Source: Novosphingobium album (ex Liu et al. 2023) | GTDB taxonomy: Bacteria; Pseudomonadota; Alphaproteobacteria; Sphingomonadales; Sphingomonadaceae | NCBI RefSeq assembly: GCF_029076845.1 | Contig: NZ_JARESE010000062.1 | Coordinates: 248,001-312,000 of the forward strand | DNA: 64,000 nucleotides | Direction: 5' to 3' | Shown here: positions 38,606 through 47,925 of the stretch, one piece after another | How positions within the stretch are numbered: position 1 is the stretch's first letter | Layout of the letters: each line of letters starts with the position of its first letter | Notes under the pieces: generated by a model | The model's database searches: none | The model's input: only the letters and a program-made list of their open reading frames with translations | Told to the model about the DNA's origin: nothing | Made by a program: the position numbers and the translations under genes

Positions 38606-38642
38606 TCCGGTCCTGGCGCCGCGCGTGACGGTCCTCTTTCAT
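38592..38642 (-). CDS. 16-codon mini-ORF at the flippase gene start
   Basis: ATG at 38642 with AAGGAGG six bases upstream, the strongest Shine-Dalgarno in the area, encodes only MKEDRHARRQDRIVLA and stops at 38592, overlapping the flippase TTG starts. Either it is a real upstream ORF coupling translation, or a one-base difference after ATG hides the true start: dropping one A would give an open frame into the flippase. Confidence 0.4.
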   Translation of the reverse strand: MKEDRHARRQDRIVLA

Positions 38643-38673
38643 GGTCGGCCTCCTTCCCGAAGGATCGCAGGTG

Positions 38674-39339
38674 TCAGGCATCGCCGGGACCGGGGCGCTC
38701 GCAATGCGTCTTGCGCCAGCCCTGCTCGGACCCGAGCCCCGCCGCGAAGGCGACCCGCAAGGCATCGGCGAAGTTGCCGACGTCCAGCTTGGCCATCACA
38801 TTAGCCCGATACACCTCCACCGTCCGCGAACTGATCCCCAGATCATAGGCGATCGTCTTGTTCGGATAACCGCAGGCAAGCCCGTCCAGCACTTCGCGTT
38901 CGCGCTCGGTCAGCTTGCCGAGCTGGGCACGAGCCCATTGCGCCCGATCCCGCAGCGTTTCGCGATCGGCGATCTGCCGAAACGCCACCGCGAGGGATCG
39001 GAGCAGCTTTTCGCGATCGAAGGGTTTTTCCAGAAAGTCCATGGCACCGGCCTTCATGGCGCGCACGGCCAGCGAGATATCGCCGTGGCCGGTAAGCACG
39101 ATCACCGGAAAATCGAGCCCCGCATCCCCCATGCGTTCCTGGACTTCGAGCCCGTCAAGCCCCGGCATACGGATATCGAGCAGCACACACGCATGGACGG
39201 ACTTGTCCGCGCCCTTGAGGAAAGCATCGCCATCGGCCCAGCGCTCGACGTTGTAGCCCGCTGTGCGCAACAGGAAATCGAGCGAGCGGCGAACCGAGTC
39301 CTCATCATCGACGACATGGACGAGCCTGGTCTCAGTCAT
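38674..39339 (-). CDS. fixJ: FixJ-type response regulator
   Basis: A 221-residue two-component regulator. The receiver has VHVVDDEDSVRRSLDFLL, phosphoacceptor Asp55 (CVLLDIRMPGLDGLEVQ) and VLTGHGDISLAVRAMKAGAMDFLEKPF; the LuxR-type HTH is LTEREREVLDGLACGYPNKTIAYDLGISSRTVEVYRANVMAKL. FixJ activates fixK-type genes under low oxygen. Its ATG at 39339 overlaps the fixL stop by eight bases, so the pair is translationally coupled. Confidence 0.93.
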   Translation of the reverse strand: MTETRLVHVVDDEDSVRRSLDFLLRTAGYNVERWADGDAFLKGADKSVHACVLLDIRMPGLDGLEVQERMGDAGLDFPVIVLTGHGDISLAVRAMKAGAMDFLEKPFDREKLLRSLAVAFRQIADRETLRDRAQWARAQLGKLTEREREVLDGLACGYPNKTIAYDLGISSRTVEVYRANVMAKLDVGNFADALRVAFAAGLGSEQGWRKTHCERPGPGDA

Positions 39340-41203
39340 CGCCAGGCTCCGCAACGGGCACGGTGAAGTGAAACGCGGCCCCGCCATCGCGCGCGCTCTC
39401 GCACCACAGCCGCCCGCCGTGCGCCTCGATGATGGTGCGGCTGATCGCAAGCCCCAGTCCCATGCCGCTCGTCTTGCTGCTGACGAACGGCTCGAACAGC
39501 GTTTCTTCCTTGCCAGGGGCTATCCCCGGTCCGTTGTCGATCACCGATACGCGGATCATCCCGCCGTCCTGGCGCGCGGCGACCGTGACGGCGCCCCTCT
39601 CCCCCAACGCCTCGAAGGCGTTGCGGAGCAGGTTTAGCAGCACTTGCTGGACTTGCACGCGATCGACCAGCACCGAGCGCAGATCGGGCGAGATCGCAAC
39701 ATCGCAGCTGATGCCGCGCGCCCTGCTGCCAACCGCGCCCAGCGTACATGCCTGCGTCGCCAGTTCGAGCGGCGAGACGATCGCGCGATCGAGTTCCCCG
39801 CGCGCGACGAATTCCCGCAGCCGCTGGACGATGGCGCCCGCCCGGAGCGCTTCGCGTCCCGCCTCTTCCAGCGCCTCGCGCACAAGCTCCAGTTGCTCAT
39901 TCCCGTTGGTCGACAGCAGCGCGGCGGAGGATTGCACGTAGTTGGCGATCGCGGTGAGCGGCTGGTTCAACTCATGCGCCAGCGTGGTCGCCATCGTTCC
40001 GATGGCGGAAACGCGGGAAATATGGATCAGTTCGGACTGCATCTCGCGCAGCCGGGCCTCGGCATCCTCGCGCGCGGTGAGATCGCGCAGGAAGCCGGTA
40101 AAGATACGCCTGCCCCCGCCCGACGCTTCGCCGACGCAGAGTTCGTGCGAGAAGATTGAGCCATCCTTGCGGCGGCCCAGGACGCGCCGGCTGCTGCCGA
40201 TGATGCGCCGCTCGCCAGTCGCATGGTAACGAGTGAGATGACCGTCGTGACGCGCGGCATCAGCCTGGGCCATCAGCATCGAGACGTTCCGTCCGACAAC
40301 CTCGTCGGCCGCATAGCCGAACAGGCGTTCCGCCGCGGCGCTGAAGGATTCCATCGTGCCGTGCTCGTCGATCGTTACCATCGCGTCGGGCACGGTATCA
40401 AGGATGGAGCGTAACTGCGCTTCGTTCTCCTCGATCTGCCGGATCCGCGCGCTTTCCTCGGTAATGTCGCGCACGACCTGCCCGAAGGCGATGACGGCGC
40501 CGGCATCGTCAAGAATGCGGCTGATGGTTACTTCCGCGTGGAAACGGCTGCCGTCCTTGCGCTGGCGCCACGATCGGCCCTGGAACGTCCCCTCGCGCCG
40601 CGCTTCGGCGAGTTGTAACCCCGGCACGCCGGCGTCGCGATCGTCGGCTCCGAACATCATGTCATAGGGCTTACCGACCACTTCGGCCCCCTGCCAGCCA
40701 TACAACCGCTCGGCGCCAGCATTCCAGATGACCACGCGGCCTCCCAAGTCCAACAGACAGATCGCGTGGCGCTTGGCGCTGTCGATCAGCAGATCCAGCT
40801 CGGTATTGAGCGACCGGCTCCACTGCCTGCTTCTGACCAGATCGTTGAGCACCTGCGTGAACAGGACGGTGCCGCCGATTTCGCCCGGCCACCGCTGCCA
40901 GGGCACCATTTTCCATTGTACCCAGTCGACCGAACCATCGGCGTGCCGGAACGGCTCCAGTTCGTTCGACAAGGTTTCGCCCGCGAGCACGCGGTCATGG
41001 ATTCCGCGCAAGCGCTCGTCGATCTCGGGAAAGACCTCGCGGTGCGGCCGGCCAATGATGTCCCGGTGCTCGAAACCGAAATCGATCAGCCAGCGGCGGC
41101 TGCAGGCCAGATAACGCATGTCCCGGTCGAACAGCACGACGGCGACTGGAACATGTTCCAGCAGCAACTCGCCCAGTTCGCCGTTCACCACGAAATCCCG
41201 CAA
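39332..41203 (-). CDS. fixL: FixL-type oxygen-sensing histidine kinase, three PAS domains
   Basis: A 623-residue kinase with no transmembrane helix: PAS1 about 10-125, PAS2 135-255, PAS3 258-375, HisKA 390-455 with phospho-His410 (TLAHELNQPLTAIANYV), HATPase 500-617 with DNGPG (556-560) and GMGLGL (580-585). PAS3 matches the FixL heme domain: His319 aligns with the proximal heme ligand (His200 of Bradyrhizobium FixL), Arg325 with Arg206, Ile334 with Ile215 and Arg339 with the distal Arg220. So it should be inhibited by oxygen. TTG start at 41203 with GGAGG six bases upstream. Co-transcribed with fixJ. Confidence 0.92.
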   Translation of the reverse strand: MRDFVVNGELGELLLEHVPVAVVLFDRDMRYLACSRRWLIDFGFEHRDIIGRPHREVFPEIDERLRGIHDRVLAGETLSNELEPFRHADGSVDWVQWKMVPWQRWPGEIGGTVLFTQVLNDLVRSRQWSRSLNTELDLLIDSAKRHAICLLDLGGRVVIWNAGAERLYGWQGAEVVGKPYDMMFGADDRDAGVPGLQLAEARREGTFQGRSWRQRKDGSRFHAEVTISRILDDAGAVIAFGQVVRDITEESARIRQIEENEAQLRSILDTVPDAMVTIDEHGTMESFSAAAERLFGYAADEVVGRNVSMLMAQADAARHDGHLTRYHATGERRIIGSSRRVLGRRKDGSIFSHELCVGEASGGGRRIFTGFLRDLTAREDAEARLREMQSELIHISRVSAIGTMATTLAHELNQPLTAIANYVQSSAALLSTNGNEQLELVREALEEAGREALRAGAIVQRLREFVARGELDRAIVSPLELATQACTLGAVGSRARGISCDVAISPDLRSVLVDRVQVQQVLLNLLRNAFEALGERGAVTVAARQDGGMIRVSVIDNGPGIAPGKEETLFEPFVSSKTSGMGLGLAISRTIIEAHGGRLWCESARDGGAAFHFTVPVAEPGDD

Positions 41204-41347
41204 AGACCGCCTCCGACTCGCCCATCGGACCGGCCATCCTTTTCGCTCAACCGTCGCGAACTTGCGAGCATCTTGGCGGGGGCGGCGATCTTCCGGCCGC
41301 CCTGCTCGACACCGCGTGGATACTTGCTTGCCGCTTTCGCTTCCCGG

Positions 41348-41917
41348 TCAGCCCTCGCGCGCGGCGGCGCGGATGGAAAAGCCGAGGAACATCAGCGTCA
41401 CGCCCTGGATCAGCAGATCGATCGCGAGGAACAGCCCCAGCACCCAGATGGAATTGATCGGCCAGCCAAGCAGGATAAGCACCCCCGCGGCAATGCTGAA
41501 CGCGCCGGAGACGAGCACCCAGCCCCAGCCCGCCGGCCGCTCCAGCAACGCGAAGCCCGCGCGCACGAAGCCGGAGGCCGCGAGCGCGGCGGCAAGCACG
41601 AAGGTCAGCACTGCGGCGGCGAACAGCGGATCGTAAAGCAGTGCGCCGGCGGCCATGAGGTAAAGAACGCCGGAAAGGGCCCAGAGCGCGGTCCGCATCA
41701 GGCGCCGCACCCCTGCCGCGTGAATGATCTGGGCAATCCCGCCCGCGAACATCAGCGCGCCGACGAAATAGGTCGTCGCGATCGTGGCGAACAGGAGATT
41801 GATCGAAGCGATCATGCCCAGCGCCGCCAGCAGCGCGCCCAGCACGATGAACCAGATTTCGATCCCGTTCTTGACGTCCGGCGCCGCCATGCCGGTATCC
41901 GAAGTATGCGCAATCAT
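41348..41917 (-). CDS. HdeD-family membrane protein (DUF308)
   Basis: A 189-residue inner-membrane protein with six hydrophobic segments in three repeats (WFIVLGALLAALGMIASINL; GVLYLMAAGALLYDPLFAAAVL; WVLVSGAFSIAAGVLILLGW), the DUF308/HdeD pattern of acid-resistance membrane proteins. The start MIAHTSDTG at 41917 is preferred to an upstream GTG at 41968; MAAPDV at 41890 is also possible. It lies upstream of fixL on the same strand, 144 bp apart. Role in this block is probably membrane stress protection. Confidence 0.83.
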   Translation of the reverse strand: MIAHTSDTGMAAPDVKNGIEIWFIVLGALLAALGMIASINLLFATIATTYFVGALMFAGGIAQIIHAAGVRRLMRTALWALSGVLYLMAAGALLYDPLFAAAVLTFVLAAALAASGFVRAGFALLERPAGWGWVLVSGAFSIAAGVLILLGWPINSIWVLGLFLAIDLLIQGVTLMFLGFSIRAAAREG

Positions 41918-42129
41918 GCCCTTGACCCTCGCGCCTGCCAAACCGAACCGAAGAATACCGCCGAACACGCCGCGCCGATCTCCGGTAATGTACGGGTGCC
42001 GCCCAGGCCGGTACAGGGACGGAGCGCGACACCGGGAATGCTACGGACATCGCCGCACGCACTGGTCAGGCCGCAGCAAAGCCGATAGCGCAATCGGTGC
42101 GGGCAACCAGCCTGGCTCGCGGAGTCGAT

Positions 42130-43929
42130 GTGACAAGCGACCGACACGACACATCTTTGCCCGGAACAGGTGGCTTCAGACCCCGCGAATTCGTGTCGTG
42201 GCGGGCATTGCTCGCACCCTATGCGCTTGCCCTTCTGCTGCTCGTAGCCTGCCAGGCGGGACAAGCGATCTCGGCGCTCAGTCTGCCCACGCTCAGCGCG
42301 GACGTGATCGACCGGGGCGTGCTGCGCCACGACGCTCCGTACATCCTCCACATGATCGCGATCATGCTGGCGGTCGCGGTCGCGCAGATCCTGTTCGCGA
42401 CCGGCACCGCCTGGCTGGGCGCGCGCATCGCGATGGGGATCGGCCGCGACTTGCGCTCGGCGGTGTTCGCGCGTGTGCAGATCTTCTCGCTGACCGAAGT
42501 GCGCGGCTTCGGCGCGCCGACGCTGATCACGCGCACCACCAACGACGTGCAGCAGCTCCAGACCGTGCTGGTGATGGTGCTGACGCTGGTGATGACCGCG
42601 CCGATGATGGCGATCGGCGGCGTGGTGATGGCGGTGCGCCAGGATGCGCATCTCTCGCTGCTGCTGTGCGTCAGCGTGCCGCTGCTGGCGCTGGTCATCG
42701 GCATCATCACCACACGCACCCTGCCGCTCTTCTCGCGCATGCAGGGCCAGATCGACCGGCTCAACCTGATCCTGCGCGAGCAGATCACCGGGCTGCGCGT
42801 GATCCGCGCCTTCGTCCGCGACAGGTCCGAGCGGGCGCGGTTCGGCCAGAGCAACGATGCGCTCACCGATACCACGCTGCGGGTCGGCCGGCTGATGGCG
42901 CTGCAGATCCCCGCCGCGAACCTGATCATGCAGCTTACCAGCGTGGCGATGGTCTGGTTCGCCGCGCACCGCATCGCGCTGGGCGAGATGCAGGTCGGAT
43001 CGCTGGTCGCCTTCCTGACCTATATCGTCCAGATCCTGATCGCGGTGATGATCGCCTCGATGCTGTTCACGGTGGCGCCGCGGGCGCTGGTGAGCGGGCA
43101 GCGGATCGCCGAGGTGCTGGCGACCGTCTCGTCCGTCGCCGAGCCGGAGCGTCCGGCCGACCTGCCCGCCACTGCCCGCGAGCGGGGCGAGGTCGAGTTC
43201 CGCAATGTGAGCTTCCATTATCCGGGCGCGGCGCATCCGGTCGTGCGCAACGTCAGCTTCCGCATCGCGCCGGGCGAGACGGTCGCGGTGATCGGCGGCA
43301 CCGGCTCGGGCAAGAGCACGCTGGTCAACCTGATCCCGCGCCTGTTCGACGCGAGTTCGGGCAGCGTGCTGGTCGGCGGCGTCGATGTCCGGTCGCTGCC
43401 GCTCGATACGCTGTGGAGCCTGATCGGGCTGGTACCGCAGGAGACGTTCCTGTTCTCGGGCACGATCGCCGACAATCTGCGCTACGGCCAGCCCGACGCC
43501 AGCGACGACCAGCTCTGGCACGCGCTTGATGTCGCGCAGGCGAAGGATTTCGTCGCCGCCATGCCGCTCAGGCTCGCCGCCCCGGTGGCGCAAGGCGGTG
43601 ACAATTTCTCGGGCGGCCAGCGCCAGCGCCTCGCCATCGCCCGCGCCATCGTCCGCCGCCCGGCGATCTGCCTGTTCGACGACAGTTCCTCGGCGCTTGA
43701 TTACGCCACCGACGCGCGGCTGCGCGCCGCGCTCGCCCGCGAGGTCTCGCCCGGCGCGGCGGTGCTGATCGTCGGCCAGCGCGTCAATTCGCTGCGCCAC
43801 GCCAACCGCATCCTCGTGCTGGACAAGGGCGAGATCGTCGGCGCGGGCACGCATGACGAATTGCTGGCGAGTTCCGCCGCCTATCGCGAGATCGTCGAAT
43901 CCCAGCGCGCCAGCGAGGCGGCGGCGTGA
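42130..43929 (+). CDS. ABC exporter half-transporter with degenerate ATP site
   Basis: A 599-residue fused TM-NBD multidrug-type exporter. TM domain about 25-320, NBD from about 355. Walker A is GGTGSGKST near residue 389 and the signature is the canonical FSGGQ, but the catalytic Glu after Walker B is Asp518 (LFDDSSSALD) and the H-loop His is Gln550 (IVGQR). This is the noncatalytic pattern of heterodimeric exporters such as TM287/288. GTG start at 42130 has GGAG five bases upstream; GTG 42097 is the alternative. Overlaps its partner by four bases. Confidence 0.93.
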   Translation: MTSDRHDTSLPGTGGFRPREFVSWRALLAPYALALLLLVACQAGQAISALSLPTLSADVIDRGVLRHDAPYILHMIAIMLAVAVAQILFATGTAWLGARIAMGIGRDLRSAVFARVQIFSLTEVRGFGAPTLITRTTNDVQQLQTVLVMVLTLVMTAPMMAIGGVVMAVRQDAHLSLLLCVSVPLLALVIGIITTRTLPLFSRMQGQIDRLNLILREQITGLRVIRAFVRDRSERARFGQSNDALTDTTLRVGRLMALQIPAANLIMQLTSVAMVWFAAHRIALGEMQVGSLVAFLTYIVQILIAVMIASMLFTVAPRALVSGQRIAEVLATVSSVAEPERPADLPATARERGEVEFRNVSFHYPGAAHPVVRNVSFRIAPGETVAVIGGTGSGKSTLVNLIPRLFDASSGSVLVGGVDVRSLPLDTLWSLIGLVPQETFLFSGTIADNLRYGQPDASDDQLWHALDVAQAKDFVAAMPLRLAAPVAQGGDNFSGGQRQRLAIARAIVRRPAICLFDDSSSALDYATDARLRAALAREVSPGAAVLIVGQRVNSLRHANRILVLDKGEIVGAGTHDELLASSAAYREIVESQRASEAAA

Positions 43930-45791
43930 CCGGGGCGGACCTTTCCCGCTCGCAGGGGCCCGCGCCCGTCACTGGCCCGCGTATGCCCGCGCCGGGGGGA
44001 CGCGGCGGGCCGATGCCGATCGCCGTGGGCAAGGCGCGCGATGCCGGTGCCACGCTGCGACGCCTTGGCGGAATGTTCGGCGCGGCACGCCTGCGGCTCT
44101 GGCTCGCGCTGCTGTGCACGGTGGCCAGCGTCACGCTCAGTTCGCTCGGGCCCTGGCTGCTCGGCCATGCGACCGATCTGGTTGTCCAGGCGGTGGGCGC
44201 CTCGCGGGCGATCGACTTCGGCGCGCTGGGCCGGATACTGCTGGTGATCGGCGCGCTGCAGGCGGCGGCGGCCCTGCTCAACGGGCAACAGGCATGGCTG
44301 ATCAATGGCCTCGTCCAGACGCTCAGCCGCGAGATGCGGCGGCAAGCGGAGGTGAAGCTCGGCCGCCTGCCGCTGCCGTGGTTCGATCGGCAACCGCACG
44401 GCGAAGTGCTGAGCCGCGTCACCAACGACATCGACAACGTGACGCAGGGCTTGCAGCAACTGCTCAGCCAGTTGCTGATGTCGCTGCTCCACCTGATCGG
44501 CGCGGTGGCGATGATGCTGATCCTCTCGCCGCTGCTGACGCTCGCCGCCGCGCTCAGCCTCGGCCTTTCCTTCGGGCTGGCGCGGCTGCTCGCCAGCCGT
44601 TCGCAGCCGCATTTCATCGCGCAATGGCGCTGGACAGGCGTGCTCAACGGCGAGGTCGAGGAGAATTATACCGGGCATAGCCTGATGAAGGTGTTCGGCC
44701 ACCAGCGGCGCGCCCGCGAAGAGTTCGAGAAAAGCAACCGGGCGCTGAGCGACAATGCCTTGCGCGCCCAGTTCCTTTCCGGCGTGATCCAGCCCGCGAT
44801 CATGGCGGTGGGCAATCTTGCCTATATCGCGGTGGTGATCGGCGGGGGGCTGCGCGTCGTGAGCGGATCGATGACGATCGGCGCGCTGCAATCCTTCATC
44901 CAGTACGTGCGCCAGCTCAACCAGCCGATGTCGCAGATCTCGGGCATGGCGGCGATCGTCCAGTCGGCGGCGGCATCGGCCGAGCGCGTGTTCGAGCTGC
45001 TCGACGCCCCCGAGCTGAGCCCCGAGCCGAGCCCCGGCGCGGACGTCGCGGAACCGCGCGGCCATATCGCGTTCGAGCATGTCCGCTTCCGCTACGATCA
45101 CGCGCGGCCGCTGTTCGAGGATGTCAGCCTGGAGGCGTTGCCCGGCCAGACGATCGCGATCGTAGGGCCCACGGGCGCGGGCAAGACCACGCTCGTCAAC
45201 CTGCTGATGCGCTTCTACGAGATCGACGGCGGGACGATCCGCTTCGACGGTATCGACACGCGCGCCATGTCGCGCGAGGGGCTGCGCCGCCATTTCGGCA
45301 TGGTGCTGCAGGACGCCTGGCTGTTCGGCGGCAGCGTCCGCGACAATATCGCCTATGGCAAGGCGGACGCGACCGAGGCGGAGATCATGGCCGCGGCCCG
45401 CGCTTGCCATGTCGACGATTTCGTCCGGGCGTTGCCGCAAGGCTATGACACGGTGCTGGACGAGAACGGCAGCGGCCTCAGCCTGGGCCAGCGCCAGCTC
45501 CTCACGATCGCGCGCGCTTTCATCGCCAGGCCGGTCGTGCTCATCCTCGACGAGGCGACGAGCTCGGTCGACACGCGCACCGAAGTGCTGGTGCAGCGCG
45601 CGATGGCGCTGCTGCGCACCGGACGCACCAGCTTCGTCATCGCCCACCGCCTCTCGACGATCCGCGACGCCGACCTGATCGTCTACATGGAGAACGGCAA
45701 TGTCGTTGAACAGGGCACGCATGACGAACTGATCGCCCGGCGCGGCCACTATTGGCGGCTCGACCAGGCGCAGCTGCCGGGCGAGGCATAG
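43926..45791 (+). CDS. ABC exporter half-transporter, catalytic partner
   Basis: A 621-residue TM-NBD protein with a Pro/Gly-rich N-terminal extension of about 35 residues. Walker A GPTGAGKTT, catalytic Glu543 (LDEATSSVD) and H-loop His574 (VIAHRLSTIRDAD) are intact, but the signature is LSLGQ (518-522) in place of LSGGQ. Combined with its partner, the heterodimer therefore has one consensus site (this Walker motifs plus partner FSGGQ) and one degenerate site. GTG start overlaps the partner stop (GTGA). Substrate may be a lipid or drug. Confidence 0.93.
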   Translation: MTGADLSRSQGPAPVTGPRMPAPGGRGGPMPIAVGKARDAGATLRRLGGMFGAARLRLWLALLCTVASVTLSSLGPWLLGHATDLVVQAVGASRAIDFGALGRILLVIGALQAAAALLNGQQAWLINGLVQTLSREMRRQAEVKLGRLPLPWFDRQPHGEVLSRVTNDIDNVTQGLQQLLSQLLMSLLHLIGAVAMMLILSPLLTLAAALSLGLSFGLARLLASRSQPHFIAQWRWTGVLNGEVEENYTGHSLMKVFGHQRRAREEFEKSNRALSDNALRAQFLSGVIQPAIMAVGNLAYIAVVIGGGLRVVSGSMTIGALQSFIQYVRQLNQPMSQISGMAAIVQSAAASAERVFELLDAPELSPEPSPGADVAEPRGHIAFEHVRFRYDHARPLFEDVSLEALPGQTIAIVGPTGAGKTTLVNLLMRFYEIDGGTIRFDGIDTRAMSREGLRRHFGMVLQDAWLFGGSVRDNIAYGKADATEAEIMAAARACHVDDFVRALPQGYDTVLDENGSGLSLGQRQLLTIARAFIARPVVLILDEATSSVDTRTEVLVQRAMALLRTGRTSFVIAHRLSTIRDADLIVYMENGNVVEQGTHDELIARRGHYWRLDQAQLPGEA

Positions 45792-45809
45792 CCGGCGCGG
45801 TCGGCGAGG

Positions 45810-47438
45810 CTATCCGGCGTAACGCGCCTCGAGCAGGTCGATCTCGCGGATCAGCTTACGAGCCAGATCGCTTCCCAGCTCGCGCTTGCGGACCATGCGG
45901 AAGATCTGGGTGCGCTCGGCCTTGAGCGCGGCGAGGCGCAAGTCGCGCTCCACCTGTTCGGAATGGCGGCCCAGGGCATTGGCCTCGACATTGCCTTGCC
46001 GGTTCTCGATGCGCTGGCGATAGGCTTCCATGATCCGCGCGGCCGCCGCGACGTAAAGATCGGCATCGCTTCGCCCTTCGGCGAGATCGTGCTGGACCTT
46101 TTCGATCTCGGTGATGGCGGCCTGCGCCGCTCTGATCCGGGCCGCGTCCTCCTCGGCCTGGCGCGAAGGCTCGGGCGGCATCTCCAGGCCGTTGAGCAGC
46201 CAGGGCAGGCAGATCGAGGCGACGACCAGCGAAGTGACGATCACGCCCATCGCAAGGAAGATCGCCAGCTCGCGCGCCGGAAAGGGCGATCCGTCACCCA
46301 TCGCCAGCGGCAGGGTGAGCACGCCGGCAAGCGTGATCGCCCCGCGCACGCCGGCGAACGACATGGCCGCGACGATGCGCCAGTTCGGGCCGGCGCCGCG
46401 CTCGCCCCCGCCGAACTGGGTCAGCCGGAACGACAGCCACACCCAGAGAAACCGCAACCCTGCCAGCCCGAGATTGATGGCGACGACATAGAGCGCCAGC
46501 CAGAACGGCCCGTGATGGCCGGTCAGGCGCACGGTTTCCGATGCCTGCGACAGGATCATCGGCAATTGCTCGCCCAGCAGCACGAAGACGATGCCGTTGG
46601 CGGTGAACTGGATCACGTCCCAGAAGGTCGCCCGGCGGATGCGCGTGACCGCCATCGCCTTGCCGCTGCCCTCGACGAAACCCATGGTCAATCCGGCGGC
46701 GACGGCGGCAAGGATGCCCGAGCAATGCAGATGTTCGGCGATCAGGTAGGCGCCGAACGGGATCAGCAGGCTGATGAGGATCTGCGACCCGCTGTCTTCG
46801 CCAAGGCGGCGGCTGAGCCAGGCCTTGATCCGGCCCACCGCCCAGGTAAGGCCGGCGCCCACCGCGATCCCGCCGAAGGCCATCCACAGGAAGCTGAGCG
46901 CGGCGTCATGGATGGAAAAGGTGCCGGTGAGCGCGGCGGCGATCGCGAAGCGCAGGCAAACCAGGCCCGACGCATCATTGAGCAGCGATTCGCCTTCCAG
47001 GATGTGCATCATCCGGCTGGGAATCGGTACGCGCCGGGCAATCGCCGAGACCGCGATGGGATCGGTCGGCGAGACCACCGCCGCCAGCGCGAAGGCGACC
47101 GCGAGCGGCATGGCCGGGATCATCCAGTGGATGAACAGCCCCATGCCGACCACGGTAAACACGACGAGGCCCAGCGCCAGTTCGAGGATGGTCTTGCCAT
47201 CCCTGAACAGTCCTTCGGGCGGTATCCGCCAGCCATCAAGGAACAGCAGCGGCGGCAGCAGCAGCAGGAAGAATATATCGGGGTCGAGCGTGACGCGCCA
47301 GTTGGCGATCAGCCCGATCACCGCGCCGAACGCGATCTGGACCAGGGGGCGCGGAATCGCCCAGGGCAACATCCGCGAAACCACCCCACTCACCACCACG
47401 GCGAAAAGCAGAATCAGAACCAGAGTGATCGTTTCCAA
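45810..47438 (-). CDS. Na+/H+ antiporter, CPA1 family
   Basis: A 542-residue cation/proton antiporter with about 12 hydrophobic segments through residue 420 and a charged cytoplasmic tail of about 120 residues. FALAAVVSPTDPIAVSAIARRVPIPSRMMHILEGESLLNDASGLV holds the SPTDP and Asn-Asp ion-binding motifs; FAGVRGAITLAGVLTLPLAM is the conserved later helix. The start is a TTG: two in a row at 47441 and 47438, the second with AAGGA at proper spacing. Converges on the exporter genes with 18 bp. Confidence 0.9.
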   Translation of the reverse strand: METITLVLILLFAVVVSGVVSRMLPWAIPRPLVQIAFGAVIGLIANWRVTLDPDIFFLLLLPPLLFLDGWRIPPEGLFRDGKTILELALGLVVFTVVGMGLFIHWMIPAMPLAVAFALAAVVSPTDPIAVSAIARRVPIPSRMMHILEGESLLNDASGLVCLRFAIAAALTGTFSIHDAALSFLWMAFGGIAVGAGLTWAVGRIKAWLSRRLGEDSGSQILISLLIPFGAYLIAEHLHCSGILAAVAAGLTMGFVEGSGKAMAVTRIRRATFWDVIQFTANGIVFVLLGEQLPMILSQASETVRLTGHHGPFWLALYVVAINLGLAGLRFLWVWLSFRLTQFGGGERGAGPNWRIVAAMSFAGVRGAITLAGVLTLPLAMGDGSPFPARELAIFLAMGVIVTSLVVASICLPWLLNGLEMPPEPSRQAEEDAARIRAAQAAITEIEKVQHDLAEGRSDADLYVAAAARIMEAYRQRIENRQGNVEANALGRHSEQVERDLRLAALKAERTQIFRMVRKRELGSDLARKLIREIDLLEARYAG

Positions 47439-47667
47439 CAATCTTCCTTGCTTGTGACCACGTGCCAGTGCCTGAGAGGCTCTAGCCGGCCTTCGCCGTC
47501 AGGGAACCCTCTGGAGAACAAATTCGGGTGTGCACGCTTCAAGCAGCCGGGCGGGCGAAGGCTGTTTGGAAACGCGTGGAAAAGTGCATTTCGGTACAGC
47601 ACCAGCCTCGGGAAGTGCCGACGATTGCGCCGACGCAGAACAGCAGGAACGACCAAGTTGCAGCCGT

Positions 47668-47853
47668 CTAGGCCGATCCGCCCGACTGGTCCGGGACGAT
47701 CCGGAATTTCTCGCGCTCCTCGTCGGGAACCTCGCGTAGTACCTCCGCCTCGGTCGCGATCCGGCTCTGGTAAGCTCGCGCGAGCTGGTGACGGACAGCC
47801 ATTCGCCCATCGCCATCGAACAGGCGCCCGCGATCGAGCGATGATACCGGCAT
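47668..47853 (-). CDS. Possible small protein upstream of ppsA
   Basis: A 61-residue ORF: MPVSSLDRGRLFDGDGRMAV, then a basic/acidic helical stretch with RIATEAEVLREVPDEEREKF. Third codon positions are GC-rich in the second half and the sequence looks protein-like, but no Shine-Dalgarno is visible and I recognise no family. It reads away from ppsA, and the FixK box lies just upstream of both. If not real, the stretch 47442-47925 is a 484-bp regulatory gap. Confidence 0.4.
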   Translation of the reverse strand: MPVSSLDRGRLFDGDGRMAVRHQLARAYQSRIATEAEVLREVPDEEREKFRIVPDQSGGSA

Positions 47854-47876
47854 CAGACAAGAATCGCGCCGCGCAC

Positions 47877-47890
47877 TTGACCGCCATCAA
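47877..47890. promoter_or_regulatory. FNR/FixK-type binding site upstream of ppsA
   Basis: TTGACCGCCATCAA, a perfect match to TTGA(C/T)-N4-(A/G)TCAA. Its centre is 42.5 bp before the ppsA ATG at 47926, so a class II promoter with the site at -41.5 would start transcription at or one base before the ATG. An AT-rich TTTATT at 47910-47915 is a candidate -10. ppsA has no Shine-Dalgarno, consistent with a leaderless message. Confidence 0.7.
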
Positions 47891-47925
47891 CCCGGCGCGA
47901 GGTCTCGCGTTTATTCCAGCCAGCC

